Assembly: GCF_002563635.1 (NCBI RefSeq) | Contig: NZ_PDIZ01000001.1 | Location: 3,224,001 to 3,288,000 of the forward strand | DNA: 64,000 bases | Direction of reading: 5' to 3' | From: Bacillus sp. es.036 | GTDB lineage: Bacteria; Bacillota; Bacilli; Bacillales; Guptibacillaceae | Shown: in pieces, positions 52,555 to 61,536 of the stretch | Numbering within the stretch: position 1 is the stretch's first letter | Layout of the letters: each line of letters opens with the position of its first letter | The notes under the pieces: model-generated | What the model saw: only the letters and a program-made list of their open reading frames with translations | Database searches by the model: none | Told to the model about the DNA's origin: nothing | Made by a program: the position numbers and the translations under genes

Positions 52555-52582
52555 AAAAAATCCCCACGCCGGAGGGCATGAA
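52555..52582 (-). terminator. Terminator of the cobalamin riboswitch expression platform
   Basis: On the minus strand GCCCTCCGGCGTGGGGA is followed by seven Ts. The stem is imperfect (about six pairs). It sits between the B12 box and the btuF start, so it is the likely switch point for transcription termination. Confidence 0.55.
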
Positions 52583-52589
52583 GATGGTC

Positions 52590-52825
52590 GAATGGAAGTA
52601 ACGGTGCATCAAGGCACCTGAATCCGTTCGCACATCCCTATCCTCGTAGGCTGTTCGCGCTTGATTCAGGCAGGTCTCCTGGCTCATGGTTATCGCGTGC
52701 TGCTCCTTCCCATTCGTTGTGCGAACAGTGGATTCTGCAGCAAGCGACCATTTACAGTGGCGGGACCGCGCTGGAATTGCACCAGCTTCCCTTTTAAGTC
52801 TTCATTGAAAAGACACCTGAATCGA
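52590..52825 (-). ncRNA. Cobalamin riboswitch
   Basis: On the minus strand, in order: GGGAAGCTGGTGCAATTCCA, then GCGCGGTCCCGCCACTGTAA and finally the B12 box AGCCAGGAGACCTGCC (about 52668-52684). These are the diagnostic cores of the class. The aptamer lies upstream of btuF and should lower expression of the entire salvage operon when cobalamin is plentiful. The end coordinates are approximate. Confidence 0.93.
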
Positions 52826-52895
52826 TCACTATGAAATTTCGTAACAAGTTTATTATACATGATTGTATGAGTGGGGGGAACTGTTGTCTTTTTTG

Positions 52896-53062
52896 GGGGT
52901 CAGGCTCCTCTCTGACCCCTTCGCTTTCATTCACATCGATCCCCTTATTCGTTAAGGCTTCGAAGAAATTCTCAGACTTACAAAAGCAAAAAAAGCGTCC
53001 CTCATTGAAGGACACTTTTGCTACTTTTGTCTTTTGGTGGGGTCAGGCACGAGCCTGACCCC
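52896..53062. repeat. Family-2 doublet element E1 (167 bp)
   Basis: A degenerate palindrome (52896-52919) and a near-perfect one (53039-53062) enclose about 119 bp. The inner part has TTCGTTAAGGCTTCGAAG, a hairpin of GCGTCCCTC and GAAGGACACTTTT type, and ACTTTTGTCTTTTGG before the second palindrome. It shares layout and length with 58180-58348 and 62501-62669. Confidence 0.8.
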
Positions 53063-53091
53063 ACCTCCACCTCCCCTTCCACCACTCACCC

Positions 53092-55674
53092 TTACACATT
53101 CTCTTGCTTCAGCGTATCGACGATATTATTTTTCTCTAATTTCTTAATGGAGTAGAACATTGCGGAACCTACGATGATGAAGATGGCAATGATCACAAAG
53201 AGAAGACTCATCCACGGCAATGTGAACCCATAGACGAACGTATTTCTAAATGACAAATACATCAGGAACATGATCGCAATGCTGATTGGAATCCCGTAGA
53301 GGATCGCCTTCATGCCATAGAAGATGCTCTCGTAGTTCATCATTTTATTAAATCCTTTCGGTGTCATCCCAATGGACTTCAGCATAGCGAATTCTCGCTT
53401 GCGAAGAGAAATGCTTGTCGAGATGGTATTGAAAATATTTGCGATGGAGATAAGTGAAATTAACGATATAAATCCGTACGTGAAGACAGACATGAAGAGA
53501 ATCATCTGCTTGTCGCGCTGTCTATTTTGAAAAACATTATAAACATACAGATCGGATCGTTTCCCCTCTTCAATCGCTTCTTGCGTCGCCATTGAATCTG
53601 AACTGTTCATATAGAGAGAGGTTCGCACGTCTTTTTGAACTTCTTTATCGATCAGCCCATTCATGGTTTCCTCCGAAACGATGAAGTCGAGTCCACCGGC
53701 GCCAGACCTACTCACACCCATTGGCAGTTCATCCGTTAATGCACCGATCTCAACGTTGTTTATTAATTTTACTTCCTCTGTTTCATAATTCATTGAATAT
53801 AGCTCGATGCTTTCCCCTATTCTGGCGTTGAGAGACTTTGTTTCCTTAATCTTGCTTGTCTCAGGATCCATATAAGAGACGTTTTCAATCAAAATACCGG
53901 CCGGTTTCTCCGGATCCTGAAGTTTCTCTGCATCCATGCCTACTTTTTTTGCATATTCGTTAAAGCTTTGTTCGTCTAAGCCATGTAAAACCGCATTATA
54001 TTGGTATTTTCCATCCTTCAGTAAGCTCTCATCTTGATATAAGTTTTTCTCTAGCCCATCTGGAATAGCATCATCATCCACATAGGTGTTTAGCATTAGT
54101 TCGTTGATTATACTTGCATTCGTTACATTCTTAAGGTTCGTAAACGGCTCAAGATCCTCTTTCTCAACGCTGTTTCCACTTATTTGAATATCATAATTGA
54201 TGTTTTGCTGAGAGAGCTCAACGGATTTTTCTAAATTCGACGTAAAGTAGGAAACCGATAGGAACAGGATAATGCTAATCACAAGTGAAAAAACGGTCAC
54301 CTGATACCTTCTTTTATTCCGCTTTAAATTCTTCAAGCCGATCTCAGCTTCGATCCCAAATAATTTTCGAATCAGTTTTGAGGTCTTCACTGTTTTGCCA
54401 GATAGCTTAATGTCCTGCGTTTGTCGGATGGCATCAATGGCTGAGATCTTCGATGCTTTGCGTGCTGGCATATAGGATGAAATAAAAATCGTGATGATCG
54501 AAATCCCGCAGGCAACGAGAACACTTAGAGGCGTTACGACGACCTGGAGCTTTTCTGTACCCCCAAGAGCCCCTTCAATAAAGGAATTAATGAACATGAA
54601 AGTAGCCGCTATGCCAGCAAATCCAGCAAGAACGCCGAGCGGAATACTGATCAGGCCGATAATCGCTCCTTCAAAAAAGACCGATGTTTGCTTCTGTCGT
54701 TTCGTCGCTCCAACGCTCGCCAGCATTCCTAAATGTCTAGAACGTTCCGAAACGCTAATTGCAAAAGCATTGTAAATCAATGCAACTGAACCGATAATGA
54801 TGACGCTCATAATAATTCCAGTTAACAGTAGCATTGTTTGTAACAGATTATCGTTATCGGTCACGCCATAGTAGCGAAGCAGTTCATCGTTGAACGTGAC
54901 GTTTTCAATATTGTTTTGTTTCGCCAGCGTTTCTGCATGCTTATACAGAGATCGTTTCACTTTGTCTAACACGACGACGGCATCAACGGTGTCCTTGCTA
55001 TTCATAAGGCTTTGATCGACATAGCTAATCGCCGTATAACCGGGCGCCCACGCGGGTTCCCATGTAGGACGTTTGATTTTTCCTACAATCGTATACGTTC
55101 TCGTGTTCTCATTTTCTAATGACTCACTTGCACCTTCTACATCCGTTTGGAGGGGATCTTTTTGAGAAAAAGGACGTTCAACACCTTCCATCAGACGTTT
55201 GCCAACGTTCAGTGTGATTTGATCGCCTATCCCGTGTTTCAACTTTGCATTCCCCGCAACTTCTTCAGACAATACAATCTCATTGTCTTCCTGCGGCAAG
55301 CGTCCCTCGCTTATTTCGATTGGGAAGTTTTTGAATCCCTGCTCATTGTATTCTTTAATAAACAAATAAGGTTTGCTTTCATTTTGAGGTTCATCTAATT
55401 TGGCATAACCTACATCGTTTGCGAGAATCAGAGTCTTGGTTGATTTGTCGCTTTCGATCGCTTCGATTTGATTGGAATCGACGTTCTCATATTGAACATG
55501 CCACTCTCCATCCGTCGCGATCGATTGTCGTTGCAAGAGATCCATGAACGATACACCAAGCGTCGCGACAGCCATAACCATCGCTACGGAAATTATGACA
55601 CCAATGATGGTAACCAGTGTCCGTCTTTTGTTTTCCTTCAAATGCCTCACGGTCAGTTTGTTTACGATGTTCAT
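53092..55674 (-). CDS. FtsX-type ABC exporter permease, large
   Basis: The 860-residue product has two FtsX-like permease domains. There is one N-terminal membrane segment, a large extracytoplasmic domain (about 45-275), three segments, and then a second copy of the same layout, ending with three more segments. The C-terminal part reads LRKREFAMLKSIGMTPKGFN. Such permeases work with MacB/LolD-type ATPases in export or in detoxification of membrane-active peptides. The ATPase gene overlaps its start by 4 bp and a two-component pair lies upstream, a layout seen for antibiotic-sensing modules. The substrate is unknown. Confidence 0.9.
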   Translation of the reverse strand: MNIVNKLTVRHLKENKRRTLVTIIGVIISVAMVMAVATLGVSFMDLLQRQSIATDGEWHVQYENVDSNQIEAIESDKSTKTLILANDVGYAKLDEPQNESKPYLFIKEYNEQGFKNFPIEISEGRLPQEDNEIVLSEEVAGNAKLKHGIGDQITLNVGKRLMEGVERPFSQKDPLQTDVEGASESLENENTRTYTIVGKIKRPTWEPAWAPGYTAISYVDQSLMNSKDTVDAVVVLDKVKRSLYKHAETLAKQNNIENVTFNDELLRYYGVTDNDNLLQTMLLLTGIIMSVIIIGSVALIYNAFAISVSERSRHLGMLASVGATKRQKQTSVFFEGAIIGLISIPLGVLAGFAGIAATFMFINSFIEGALGGTEKLQVVVTPLSVLVACGISIITIFISSYMPARKASKISAIDAIRQTQDIKLSGKTVKTSKLIRKLFGIEAEIGLKNLKRNKRRYQVTVFSLVISIILFLSVSYFTSNLEKSVELSQQNINYDIQISGNSVEKEDLEPFTNLKNVTNASIINELMLNTYVDDDAIPDGLEKNLYQDESLLKDGKYQYNAVLHGLDEQSFNEYAKKVGMDAEKLQDPEKPAGILIENVSYMDPETSKIKETKSLNARIGESIELYSMNYETEEVKLINNVEIGALTDELPMGVSRSGAGGLDFIVSEETMNGLIDKEVQKDVRTSLYMNSSDSMATQEAIEEGKRSDLYVYNVFQNRQRDKQMILFMSVFTYGFISLISLISIANIFNTISTSISLRKREFAMLKSIGMTPKGFNKMMNYESIFYGMKAILYGIPISIAIMFLMYLSFRNTFVYGFTLPWMSLLFVIIAIFIIVGSAMFYSIKKLEKNNIVDTLKQENV

Positions 55675-56354
55675 GGACGGATCACCTCGTCTTTGGCAAT
55701 CCTCCCGTCTTCAATCGAAATGACGCGATCCGCTTGTAAAGCGATGCGTTCATCATGTGTAATGACAATCAGCGTTTGGTTGTAATTTTTATTAAACATT
55801 TTCAGAAGTTCCATGATCTCACTGCTATTTTGACTATCCAAATTTCCGGTCGGTTCATCAGCGAGCATAATGGAAGGATTACTAATGAGTGCCCTCCCAA
55901 TTGACACACGCTGTTGCTGGCCACCTGATAATTGGTTCGGCAAGTGCCCAAGCCGATTTTGTAAGCCCAATGTGCCGACGATATTCTCAAGCTGCTTCTG
56001 ATCAACTTTATGTTCATCCAGTAGCATCGGAAGAGTGATATTCTCTTCCACAGTTAAGATGGGAATCAAATTATAGAACTGATAAATCAACCCGATTTGC
56101 CTTCTTCTAAAGATAGCAAGCTGCGTTTCATCGAGTTGATAGATGTTTGTATTATCCACGAGAACGTTGCCGCTTGTCGGTCGATCCACGCCACCGAGTA
56201 GGTGAAGCAAGGTTGACTTCCCTGAACCAGACGGCCCAATGATCACCACAAATTCTCCCTTTTTAACTGAAAACGAGACGTTATCAAGTGCCTTCACGGC
56301 CGTTTCCCCTTTGCCATACACTTTAGACAGATTTTCTATTTGTAAAATATCCAT
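55671..56354 (-). CDS. LolD/MacB-type ABC ATPase
   Basis: From ATG at 56354 the product has 227 residues. Walker A is IGPSGSGKSTLLHLLG, the signature is LSGGQQQRVSIGRAL and Walker B is IMLADEPTGNLD. It belongs to the MacB/LolD/FtsE branch, which powers FtsX-type permeases. The frame is open to 56369, but the second ATG gives the family's usual start (MDILQIENLSKVYG). It overlaps the permease gene by 4 bp. Confidence 0.93.
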   Translation of the reverse strand: MDILQIENLSKVYGKGETAVKALDNVSFSVKKGEFVVIIGPSGSGKSTLLHLLGGVDRPTSGNVLVDNTNIYQLDETQLAIFRRRQIGLIYQFYNLIPILTVEENITLPMLLDEHKVDQKQLENIVGTLGLQNRLGHLPNQLSGGQQQRVSIGRALISNPSIMLADEPTGNLDSQNSSEIMELLKMFNKNYNQTLIVITHDERIALQADRVISIEDGRIAKDEVIRP

Positions 56355-56449
56355 TGCAGATTCCCCCATAAATTTAATGTACCTTCAGTTTATCTGCCTA
56401 AAATGACGTTAAAGTGACTCTTAGGTGACAGTTTAGTCACCTGGCCTTT

Positions 56450-57463
56450 CTAAACAACTTGCTTATAAAATTTAATGTTAAATTCGGTACCCGTACCCTT
56501 TTCACTCGTTACTTCAATATCCCCATTCTGGCTAGTGATAATGCTGTACGCCATCGCAAGACCGATTCCAACGCTATCGTCTCCCGCATTCTTCCCCCTA
56601 TAAAATCGTTTAAAAATATAAGGCAGATCTTCTTTTGGAATGCCATTTCCATTGTCTGAAATGATGATTTCGGTATATAACGGATTGTCAGAATACGAGA
56701 GTGAAATCGTTCCACCCTCATCGGTATGCTCCACGCAGTTTTTTAATATATTTAAAAGCGCCTCCGAAGTCCAGTTAAGATCGCCAACGAACGTGACCCC
56801 GTCATCCCCGGTTATGTTTAAGGTTTGCTGTTTAATATCGACTGGGATAAGAATAGATTCTACTGCTTTTTGAATCACTTGCTGAGCGGAAATTCTTTCT
56901 TTTTTAAATATCACCGTCCCGGCATCGATTTTGGATAATTTCAGCAAAGAGGAGACAAGCCATTCGATCCTTTCTAATTGAACGCGAATGTTATTGGTAA
57001 ATTCCCCCCGCTTCACCTTATCTAAATTCGGATCACTCACTAAATCTACCATCACTAGCATCGAAGTTAACGGGGTTTTGAGCTGGTGGGAAATATCTGA
57101 AATGGCATTGGTTAATTTCACTTTATCTTCTTGTAAAAGGGAACGGTGCTCTGAAAGCATCATCGTAACTTTATAAATATCATTCTTTAAAATACTGAGC
57201 TCACCCTCATGGTTATTTCTCACATCCAACGTATAATCCCCACTACTAATCTGTCTCAAATAACCAGAAAGCTGCTCGATTTCACGGTATCGCCATCTTG
57301 TAAAAAACACAAAACAACTGACGAGCATGAGTGAGGTAATCAGTGTTAAGAGTGCCGCTTGGTAAGAAAGCACGAACACAGCGAGTCCCGTTGAAACAAG
57401 AATGATTCCAGCAATAACGAGAAAAAGAAGACGAATTTCACGATTACGCAGCAACCTAATCAC
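56450..57463 (-). CDS. Sensor histidine kinase, intramembrane-sensing type
   Basis: The 337-residue product has two membrane segments (about 12-32 and 36-54) with almost no extracellular loop. A HAMP-like linker and the DHp helix ISDISHQLKTPLTSM (His126) follow, then the ATPase domain with DNGNGIPKEDLPYIF and GIGLAMAYSI. Kinases of this shape do not sense ligands outside directly; in BceS-like systems the ABC transporter is the sensor. It overlaps the regulator gene by 8 bp. An 81-bp gap separates it from the ATPase gene. Confidence 0.92.
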   Translation of the reverse strand: MIRLLRNREIRLLFLVIAGIILVSTGLAVFVLSYQAALLTLITSLMLVSCFVFFTRWRYREIEQLSGYLRQISSGDYTLDVRNNHEGELSILKNDIYKVTMMLSEHRSLLQEDKVKLTNAISDISHQLKTPLTSMLVMVDLVSDPNLDKVKRGEFTNNIRVQLERIEWLVSSLLKLSKIDAGTVIFKKERISAQQVIQKAVESILIPVDIKQQTLNITGDDGVTFVGDLNWTSEALLNILKNCVEHTDEGGTISLSYSDNPLYTEIIISDNGNGIPKEDLPYIFKRFYRGKNAGDDSVGIGLAMAYSIITSQNGDIEVTSEKGTGTEFNIKFYKQVV

Positions 57464-58154
57464 CCACCTTATAGCCTAAACCACGCACGGTTTTAATGAT
57501 TTTGGGGCTCTGTGGGTTGTCCTCAAGCTTTTCGCGAAGACGCTTAATGTAGACAGTCAGCGTATTGTCGTTGACGAAATCACCAGCCACATCCCATATC
57601 CGTTCTAATAGCTGATTCCTCGTTAAAACTTGTCCAACGTGATTGGCGAAAATAAGGAAAAGCCTATACTCAAGCGCAGTTAGAAGAACTTCCTCGCCTT
57701 TTTTATAAACCTTGCCTTCTAGCGTATTGATTCGGATATCTTCAATCGTGATGATGTTAGTGGATTGTGGCTGTGGTTGCTTATTGTAACGACGCAACAC
57801 CGATTTAATTCTCGAAAGCAATTCACGAATGCGAAACGGCTTTGTGATGTAGTCATCCGCTCCCATATCAAGACCCATAACCACATTTACTTCATCATCA
57901 AATGCCGTCAGAAAAATGACCGGTATATCGCTCCGTTTCTTAACAAACTCACAAAGATCATACCCGCTGCCATCTGGTAAGGATAAATCAAATAAACACA
58001 AATCGATTTTATGTAATTGCTCCGACAGCACATCCCTTGCCGATTCAGCATTATGGCAAACAACCGTCTCATACCCCTCGTTTTGCAAGGAATAGTCAAG
58101 CCCCGTCGCAATCGTCTTATCATCTTCCACCATTAATAACTTCAATTGGAGCAC
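57456..58154 (-). CDS. OmpR-family response regulator
   Basis: The 232-residue product has a receiver domain (LLMVEDDKTIATGLDYSLQN, phosphoacceptor Asp56 in LCLFDLSLPDGSG, Lys in YITKPF). The winged-helix DNA-binding domain follows (VGQVLTRNQLLERIWDVAGD, YIKRLREKLEDNP). It should control the ABC exporter genes downstream. It is the first gene of the four-gene unit, and a family-2 doublet element (58180) lies 25 bp upstream of its start, where its promoter should be. Confidence 0.94.
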   Translation of the reverse strand: MLQLKLLMVEDDKTIATGLDYSLQNEGYETVVCHNAESARDVLSEQLHKIDLCLFDLSLPDGSGYDLCEFVKKRSDIPVIFLTAFDDEVNVVMGLDMGADDYITKPFRIRELLSRIKSVLRRYNKQPQPQSTNIITIEDIRINTLEGKVYKKGEEVLLTALEYRLFLIFANHVGQVLTRNQLLERIWDVAGDFVNDNTLTVYIKRLREKLEDNPQSPKIIKTVRGLGYKVGD

Positions 58155-58179
58155 CCTCCCTTTGGTTTGTTCTTTTTGG

Positions 58180-58348
58180 GGGGTCTGGTTCGAGCCTGAC
58201 CCCTTCCTTTCTCTATTCCCCTCAAACCCTTTAATGATAAGGCTTTGAAGGAACTACTTACATTCATTTAAATGTCAAAAGTGTCCCTAGAGGAGGAACA
58301 CTTTTCACTGTTTTGTCTTTTGGCGGGGCCAGGCTCGAGCCTGACCCC
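58180..58348. repeat. Family-2 doublet element E2 (169 bp)
   Basis: Palindromes at 58180-58203 (degenerate) and 58325-58348 enclose a ~121-bp middle with AAAAGTGTCC/GGAACACTTTT hairpin and GTTTTGTCTTTTGG. The middle resembles those of E1 and E3. It occupies the upstream region of the response-regulator gene. Confidence 0.8.
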
Positions 58349-58553
58349 TCTCAAGTATTTCCTCTTTTTCAAGTGTACAATATTTACATACGATCATATA
58401 GATCATGTCCCAAAGATTGTAACGTTGGCCTATGTACTTATTGCTATGATGCCTTGCACGGCTGATATCATTCAGTAAAAGAAACTTGTCCGATTTATCA
58501 CATGTGGTGGGGGCAGAGAGGAATCGAATCCCTATAACCCCGCCAATTTTCTA

Positions 58554-58964
58554 CTACCTTCTCTTCGTTAACATATACAAAAACCACACCGCATGATTCT
58601 GCTCATCCGCTGCTGCTCTTTTGAACGTTTCTTTTATATACGGATCCTGCGTTTGTTCAGCAATATCAAGATAGAAGTCGACTGTGTTTTGCTCATCGTT
58701 AAAGGCAAGGTCGAGACCTACTCTATAATCAGTTGCACATTCTTCAACAAGCTCGGGCTCATGCTGTTGGCCAGTTAGCTGCGTATAGATTTGTTGAAAA
58801 GCTCTGAAATGCTTCTTCTCATCCTGTCGAATTTCTTTGATGCGGTTCTTTTCCGTTTCATTTGGTGCTAGACTCGCTAACTTCTTATAGCATTGAATGG
58901 CACTGTATTGACCGTTGATCGCAGTGGCAATATCATCTGCAAGTGTTCGGTAGAGATAAGACAT
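58554..58964 (-). CDS. Ferritin-like (rubrerythrin-type) protein
   Basis: The 136-residue product is predicted four-helical with paired metal-ligand motifs: NGQYSAIQCYKKL, IRQDEKKHFRAFQQI, FNDEQNTVDFYLDIA and AADEQNHAVWFLYML (E..H type). These resemble the di-iron site of rubrerythrin and ferritin-like proteins. A C-terminal rubredoxin domain is absent. It may deal with peroxide or iron, but no partner gene is adjacent. The upstream boundary holds a family-2 palindrome. Confidence 0.8.
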   Translation of the reverse strand: MSYLYRTLADDIATAINGQYSAIQCYKKLASLAPNETEKNRIKEIRQDEKKHFRAFQQIYTQLTGQQHEPELVEECATDYRVGLDLAFNDEQNTVDFYLDIAEQTQDPYIKETFKRAAADEQNHAVWFLYMLTKRR

Positions 58965-59010
58965 GAGCTCGCTCCTTTTTTTGGGGTGTTTGGGTGTTTA
59001 GATACGATAG

Positions 59011-59056
59011 TGTATTTGAGGGGGGGCAGGCACGTGCCTGACCCCCCTCAAATACA
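59011..59056. repeat. REP-like palindrome (family 2), extended
   Basis: A 46-bp palindrome with one mismatch. The centre is GGCAGGCACGTGCCTG, extended by TGTATTTGAGGGGG and its complement. It lies directly next to the terminator at 59058. Confidence 0.88.
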
Positions 59057-59057
59057 A

Positions 59058-59098
59058 AAACCGTGGATTGTCCGTCACAGACGGACAATCCACGGTTT
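59058..59098 (-). terminator. Terminator after the bdbD-like gene
   Basis: A perfect 18-bp stem (AAACCGTGGATTGTCCGT and its complement) with a 5-nt loop and T-rich flank. It ends the doxX-bdbD unit 18 bp beyond the stop. Confidence 0.9.
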
Positions 59099-59115
59099 AA
59101 TTGCTTTCATTCTTT

Positions 59116-59811
59116 CTATTCCGCCTTCGCTTCCTCCACCATTTCCTTTAAATCATCAATCGTTTGTCCTTCAAATGGTTCACCGTTGACGAAGAGTGCC
59201 GGGGTGCCGCTTACGTTCAGGTTTCGTGCGCGGTCAAGGTCGTAGTCCACGGCCTCTTGACCAGCACCATCCTGGAATGCCGTGAGCACTTGCTCCGCTT
59301 TCTCTTCATCAGTGATTTCTTTTAAGGTATCGAAGAGGTAATCCTCAGTATAAATATCCTGCTGTTCCGTTCCTTCGGTTTGCTTTTCATACATTAACCT
59401 GTGAAACTCCCAGAAAACGTCGTTGCCGAGCTCTTCATACACGACCTCTGCAAATTCAGCTGAACGATTGGAATCGACATTAATGAATGGATAGTTCATG
59501 AACGTAAATTTCACATCGCCCGTTTGGATTAGCTCCTGATCGATTTGTGGGAAAAAGGATTGTTCAAACGCTTTACAGTAAGGACATTTGTAATCGCCAA
59601 ATTCGATCACTTCCACCTGGGCATTTTCGTCCCCAAGAAACGGCTGATCCATCGCTTCTTCACTTGATCCGCCCGAGTTGGATCCAGTTGTCATGATGAT
59701 GACAACGACGATCACAACAGCCGTCACAGCCGCTAATCCATACATCCACGCTTTCGGCTTTTGTTTTGACTTCGTCGCCGGGTTTTTCTTTTTATTTCTA
59801 GAGTTTTCCAT
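59116..59811 (-). CDS. DsbA-family thiol-disulfide oxidoreductase (BdbD-like)
   Basis: The 231-residue product has an N-terminal membrane anchor (about 23-40). A DsbA/thioredoxin-like domain carries GDYKCPYCKAF (Cys76, Cys79) and the cis-Pro segment VSGTPALFVNGEPF. It forms or exchanges disulfides in exported proteins. The start is directly adjacent to the doxX stop (shared base at 59811), so the two are co-transcribed. Upstream of doxX lies a BlaI-type operator at 60236, which puts this pair under BlaI control. Confidence 0.93.
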   Translation of the reverse strand: MENSRNKKKNPATKSKQKPKAWMYGLAAVTAVVIVVVIIMTTGSNSGGSSEEAMDQPFLGDENAQVEVIEFGDYKCPYCKAFEQSFFPQIDQELIQTGDVKFTFMNYPFINVDSNRSAEFAEVVYEELGNDVFWEFHRLMYEKQTEGTEQQDIYTEDYLFDTLKEITDEEKAEQVLTAFQDGAGQEAVDYDLDRARNLNVSGTPALFVNGEPFEGQTIDDLKEMVEEAKAE

Positions 59812-60215
59812 TATCCCTGAACTCCTTTAGCTTGTTTTGAAAAAAGTTTATCGTCGACTGCAATCGTTCCACCACCGCTTATAAGTAGCGCGAGTGACAT
59901 ACCGAGAAGGGCCAGATCAAGTTCGTACCCTCCAATAAATCCTGTTCCGCTTTTTACCGTAAAGATAGCTCCGAGCATCACGATGATAAAGAGCGCAGCG
60001 ACGATGCGGGTTCCGAGACCAATGATCATGAGAACACCACCTACAAGTTCGATTGTGGCAACCACATAAGCTAATCCACCACTAATCCCAATGCTTTCAA
60101 AAAAGCCAGCGGTATTCCCAATTCCCCCTGCAAACTTATCAAATCCATGAACGGTAAAAATAAGTCCAAGAGCGAGACGAAGGACGACTAGGGCGACGTT
60201 TGGTGATAATTTCAT
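59811..60215 (-). CDS. DoxX-family membrane protein
   Basis: The 134-residue product has four membrane segments with the DoxX pattern (LRLALGLIFTVHGFDKFAGG, ELVGGVLMIIGLGTRIVA). In other bacteria DoxX relatives take part in oxidative or thiol stress complexes; the exact reaction is unclear. AAAGGAGAAATG lies before the ATG, and the ACTACATAGTGTAGT operator begins 21 bp upstream of it. The pairing with a DsbA-like gene fits a redox role. Confidence 0.9.
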   Translation of the reverse strand: MKLSPNVALVVLRLALGLIFTVHGFDKFAGGIGNTAGFFESIGISGGLAYVVATIELVGGVLMIIGLGTRIVAALFIIVMLGAIFTVKSGTGFIGGYELDLALLGMSLALLISGGGTIAVDDKLFSKQAKGVQG

Positions 60216-60235
60216 ATATCATTTCTCCTTTTTTG

Positions 60236-60252
60236 CACTACATAGTGTAGTG
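60236..60252. promoter_or_regulatory. BlaI/MecI-type operator upstream of doxX
   Basis: CACTACATAGTGTAGTG is a dyad with TACA/TGTA cores, nearly the same as the operator before blaI (61537-61551). Confidence 0.8.
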
Positions 60253-60270
60253 TTCATTTTCGAAAAAGAA

Positions 60271-61110
60271 TTAGGGTGTCGCCACCGTAAACATGACGGT
60301 TAACCCTAAGACGATAAAGATTGAATAAAGTATGGTTCCCACAGGCAGCGTAGCATGTACTTCTTTCTCAGGAGAAAGAATGTGCTGGATGCGGTCATTC
60401 ACAGACGTATCTGCGAACGAAACGGCAAACGCGTGTCGCTGTCTGTGCTCGTTTTTCAACAATTTTAATAGTGCGCTACTAAGGTCAAGGATATTGTTTG
60501 TTTGCAACATCGCAAACTTGTCCGCCTCAATCTCCCTCAGCGTTTGATAGTGTTTCGATACCCATTTCAGGATCGGAACGTACCAGAGCGCAGTCACGAG
60601 AAGCGTGATGAGAAATTTTTTTAACGGGTCGCGGTGCTGTTGATGAAATTGTTCATGACAAATGACGGCACAAAGCTCCTCTTCAGTAAGCATGTTCACA
60701 AGCGCAGTCGAAAGAACGATCTTCGGTTTGATTAGCCCATATGTAAGCGCGATCGGTGCTTCGCTAGTGATAACTGTGATTTGGTGCAGATTATATTGAT
60801 CGATTATCTTCTTTGTAGCTGAGTCGTCCTGTAAAAGCGACAATCGTTTTGAGAAAGTGACGTACCGTGCTATCTGCTTCACGAGGACGATCACGACAAG
60901 TGCAATCGTTGAAAGAATCAACACTTCTAAAAAAATATTCATCGATGATATGCCGATTGCGCGAAACAAGTTATGACAAGCTTCAAGAACGGTAAACATC
61001 AAATTCCAGTTTGAGAAAAGATGCAGACTGTACATGGTCATTTGCACGACCACAGCTACGACGAGAAAAAGAGACAGCGTGAAAACAAGCCCTGTCTGTT
61101 TGATTTTCAT
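60271..61110 (-). CDS. M56-family (BlaR1-like) membrane metalloprotease without sensor domain
   Basis: The 279-residue product has membrane segments near 7-27, 36-52, 58-78, 190-205 and 257-277. The zinc-binding motif is ICHEQFHQQH (His152, Glu153, His156). In BlaR1/MecR1, this domain cleaves the BlaI repressor after beta-lactam binding outside. The extracellular penicillin-binding domain is absent here, so the signal is different. The gene follows the blaI-like gene by 1 bp, which makes them a regulatory pair. Confidence 0.92.
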   Translation of the reverse strand: MKIKQTGLVFTLSLFLVVAVVVQMTMYSLHLFSNWNLMFTVLEACHNLFRAIGISSMNIFLEVLILSTIALVVIVLVKQIARYVTFSKRLSLLQDDSATKKIIDQYNLHQITVITSEAPIALTYGLIKPKIVLSTALVNMLTEEELCAVICHEQFHQQHRDPLKKFLITLLVTALWYVPILKWVSKHYQTLREIEADKFAMLQTNNILDLSSALLKLLKNEHRQRHAFAVSFADTSVNDRIQHILSPEKEVHATLPVGTILYSIFIVLGLTVMFTVATP

Positions 61111-61111
61111 C

Positions 61112-61522
61112 TTACTTCTCCTTTAGCTGCTTGATTTTTTGCTCTAGCTTTTCAATCAGAATAGGATCTGCTTCATCAAGCGCATCAAGCATATGATTGA
61201 CCGCTAGCGGACCGAATTCATCCATCAAATCCTGCGTTAGCTCTTTCGACTGCGTTTGTAAAAACTCTTCTTTTGAGAAAACCGGCTTGAACATCGACGT
61301 TCGCTTCTCCGTTCTCTTCGCAAGTACGCCTTTATCAACAAGACGATTCATTACCGTCATCACCGTATTAAAGTTCGTACTCTTTTCCTGATCAAGCTTA
61401 TGCTTCACATCTTTAATAGTCATCTCCGGTCCATTCCAGAGAATATCCATAATCTTCGCTTCAAGCGAACCAAAGAAACGATTCAACCCCGTCTCATTTG
61501 TTTTGAACTGCTGAATTTTCAT
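61112..61522 (-). CDS. BlaI/MecI-family transcriptional repressor
   Basis: From ATG at 61522 the product has 136 residues. The winged-helix domain is LEAKIMDILWNGPEMTIKDV, then NTVMTVMNRLVDKGVLAKRT, followed by the dimerisation helices. Such repressors bind TACA/TGTA dyads and are inactivated by the M56 protease. The operator at 61537-61551 lies directly in front of its ribosome site, so it autoregulates. A matching operator precedes doxX. The frame extends three codons to a GTG at 61531, which is less likely. Confidence 0.93.
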   Translation of the reverse strand: MKIQQFKTNETGLNRFFGSLEAKIMDILWNGPEMTIKDVKHKLDQEKSTNFNTVMTVMNRLVDKGVLAKRTEKRTSMFKPVFSKEEFLQTQSKELTQDLMDEFGPLAVNHMLDALDEADPILIEKLEQKIKQLKEK

Positions 61523-61536
61523 CGCGTCCACCTCAC

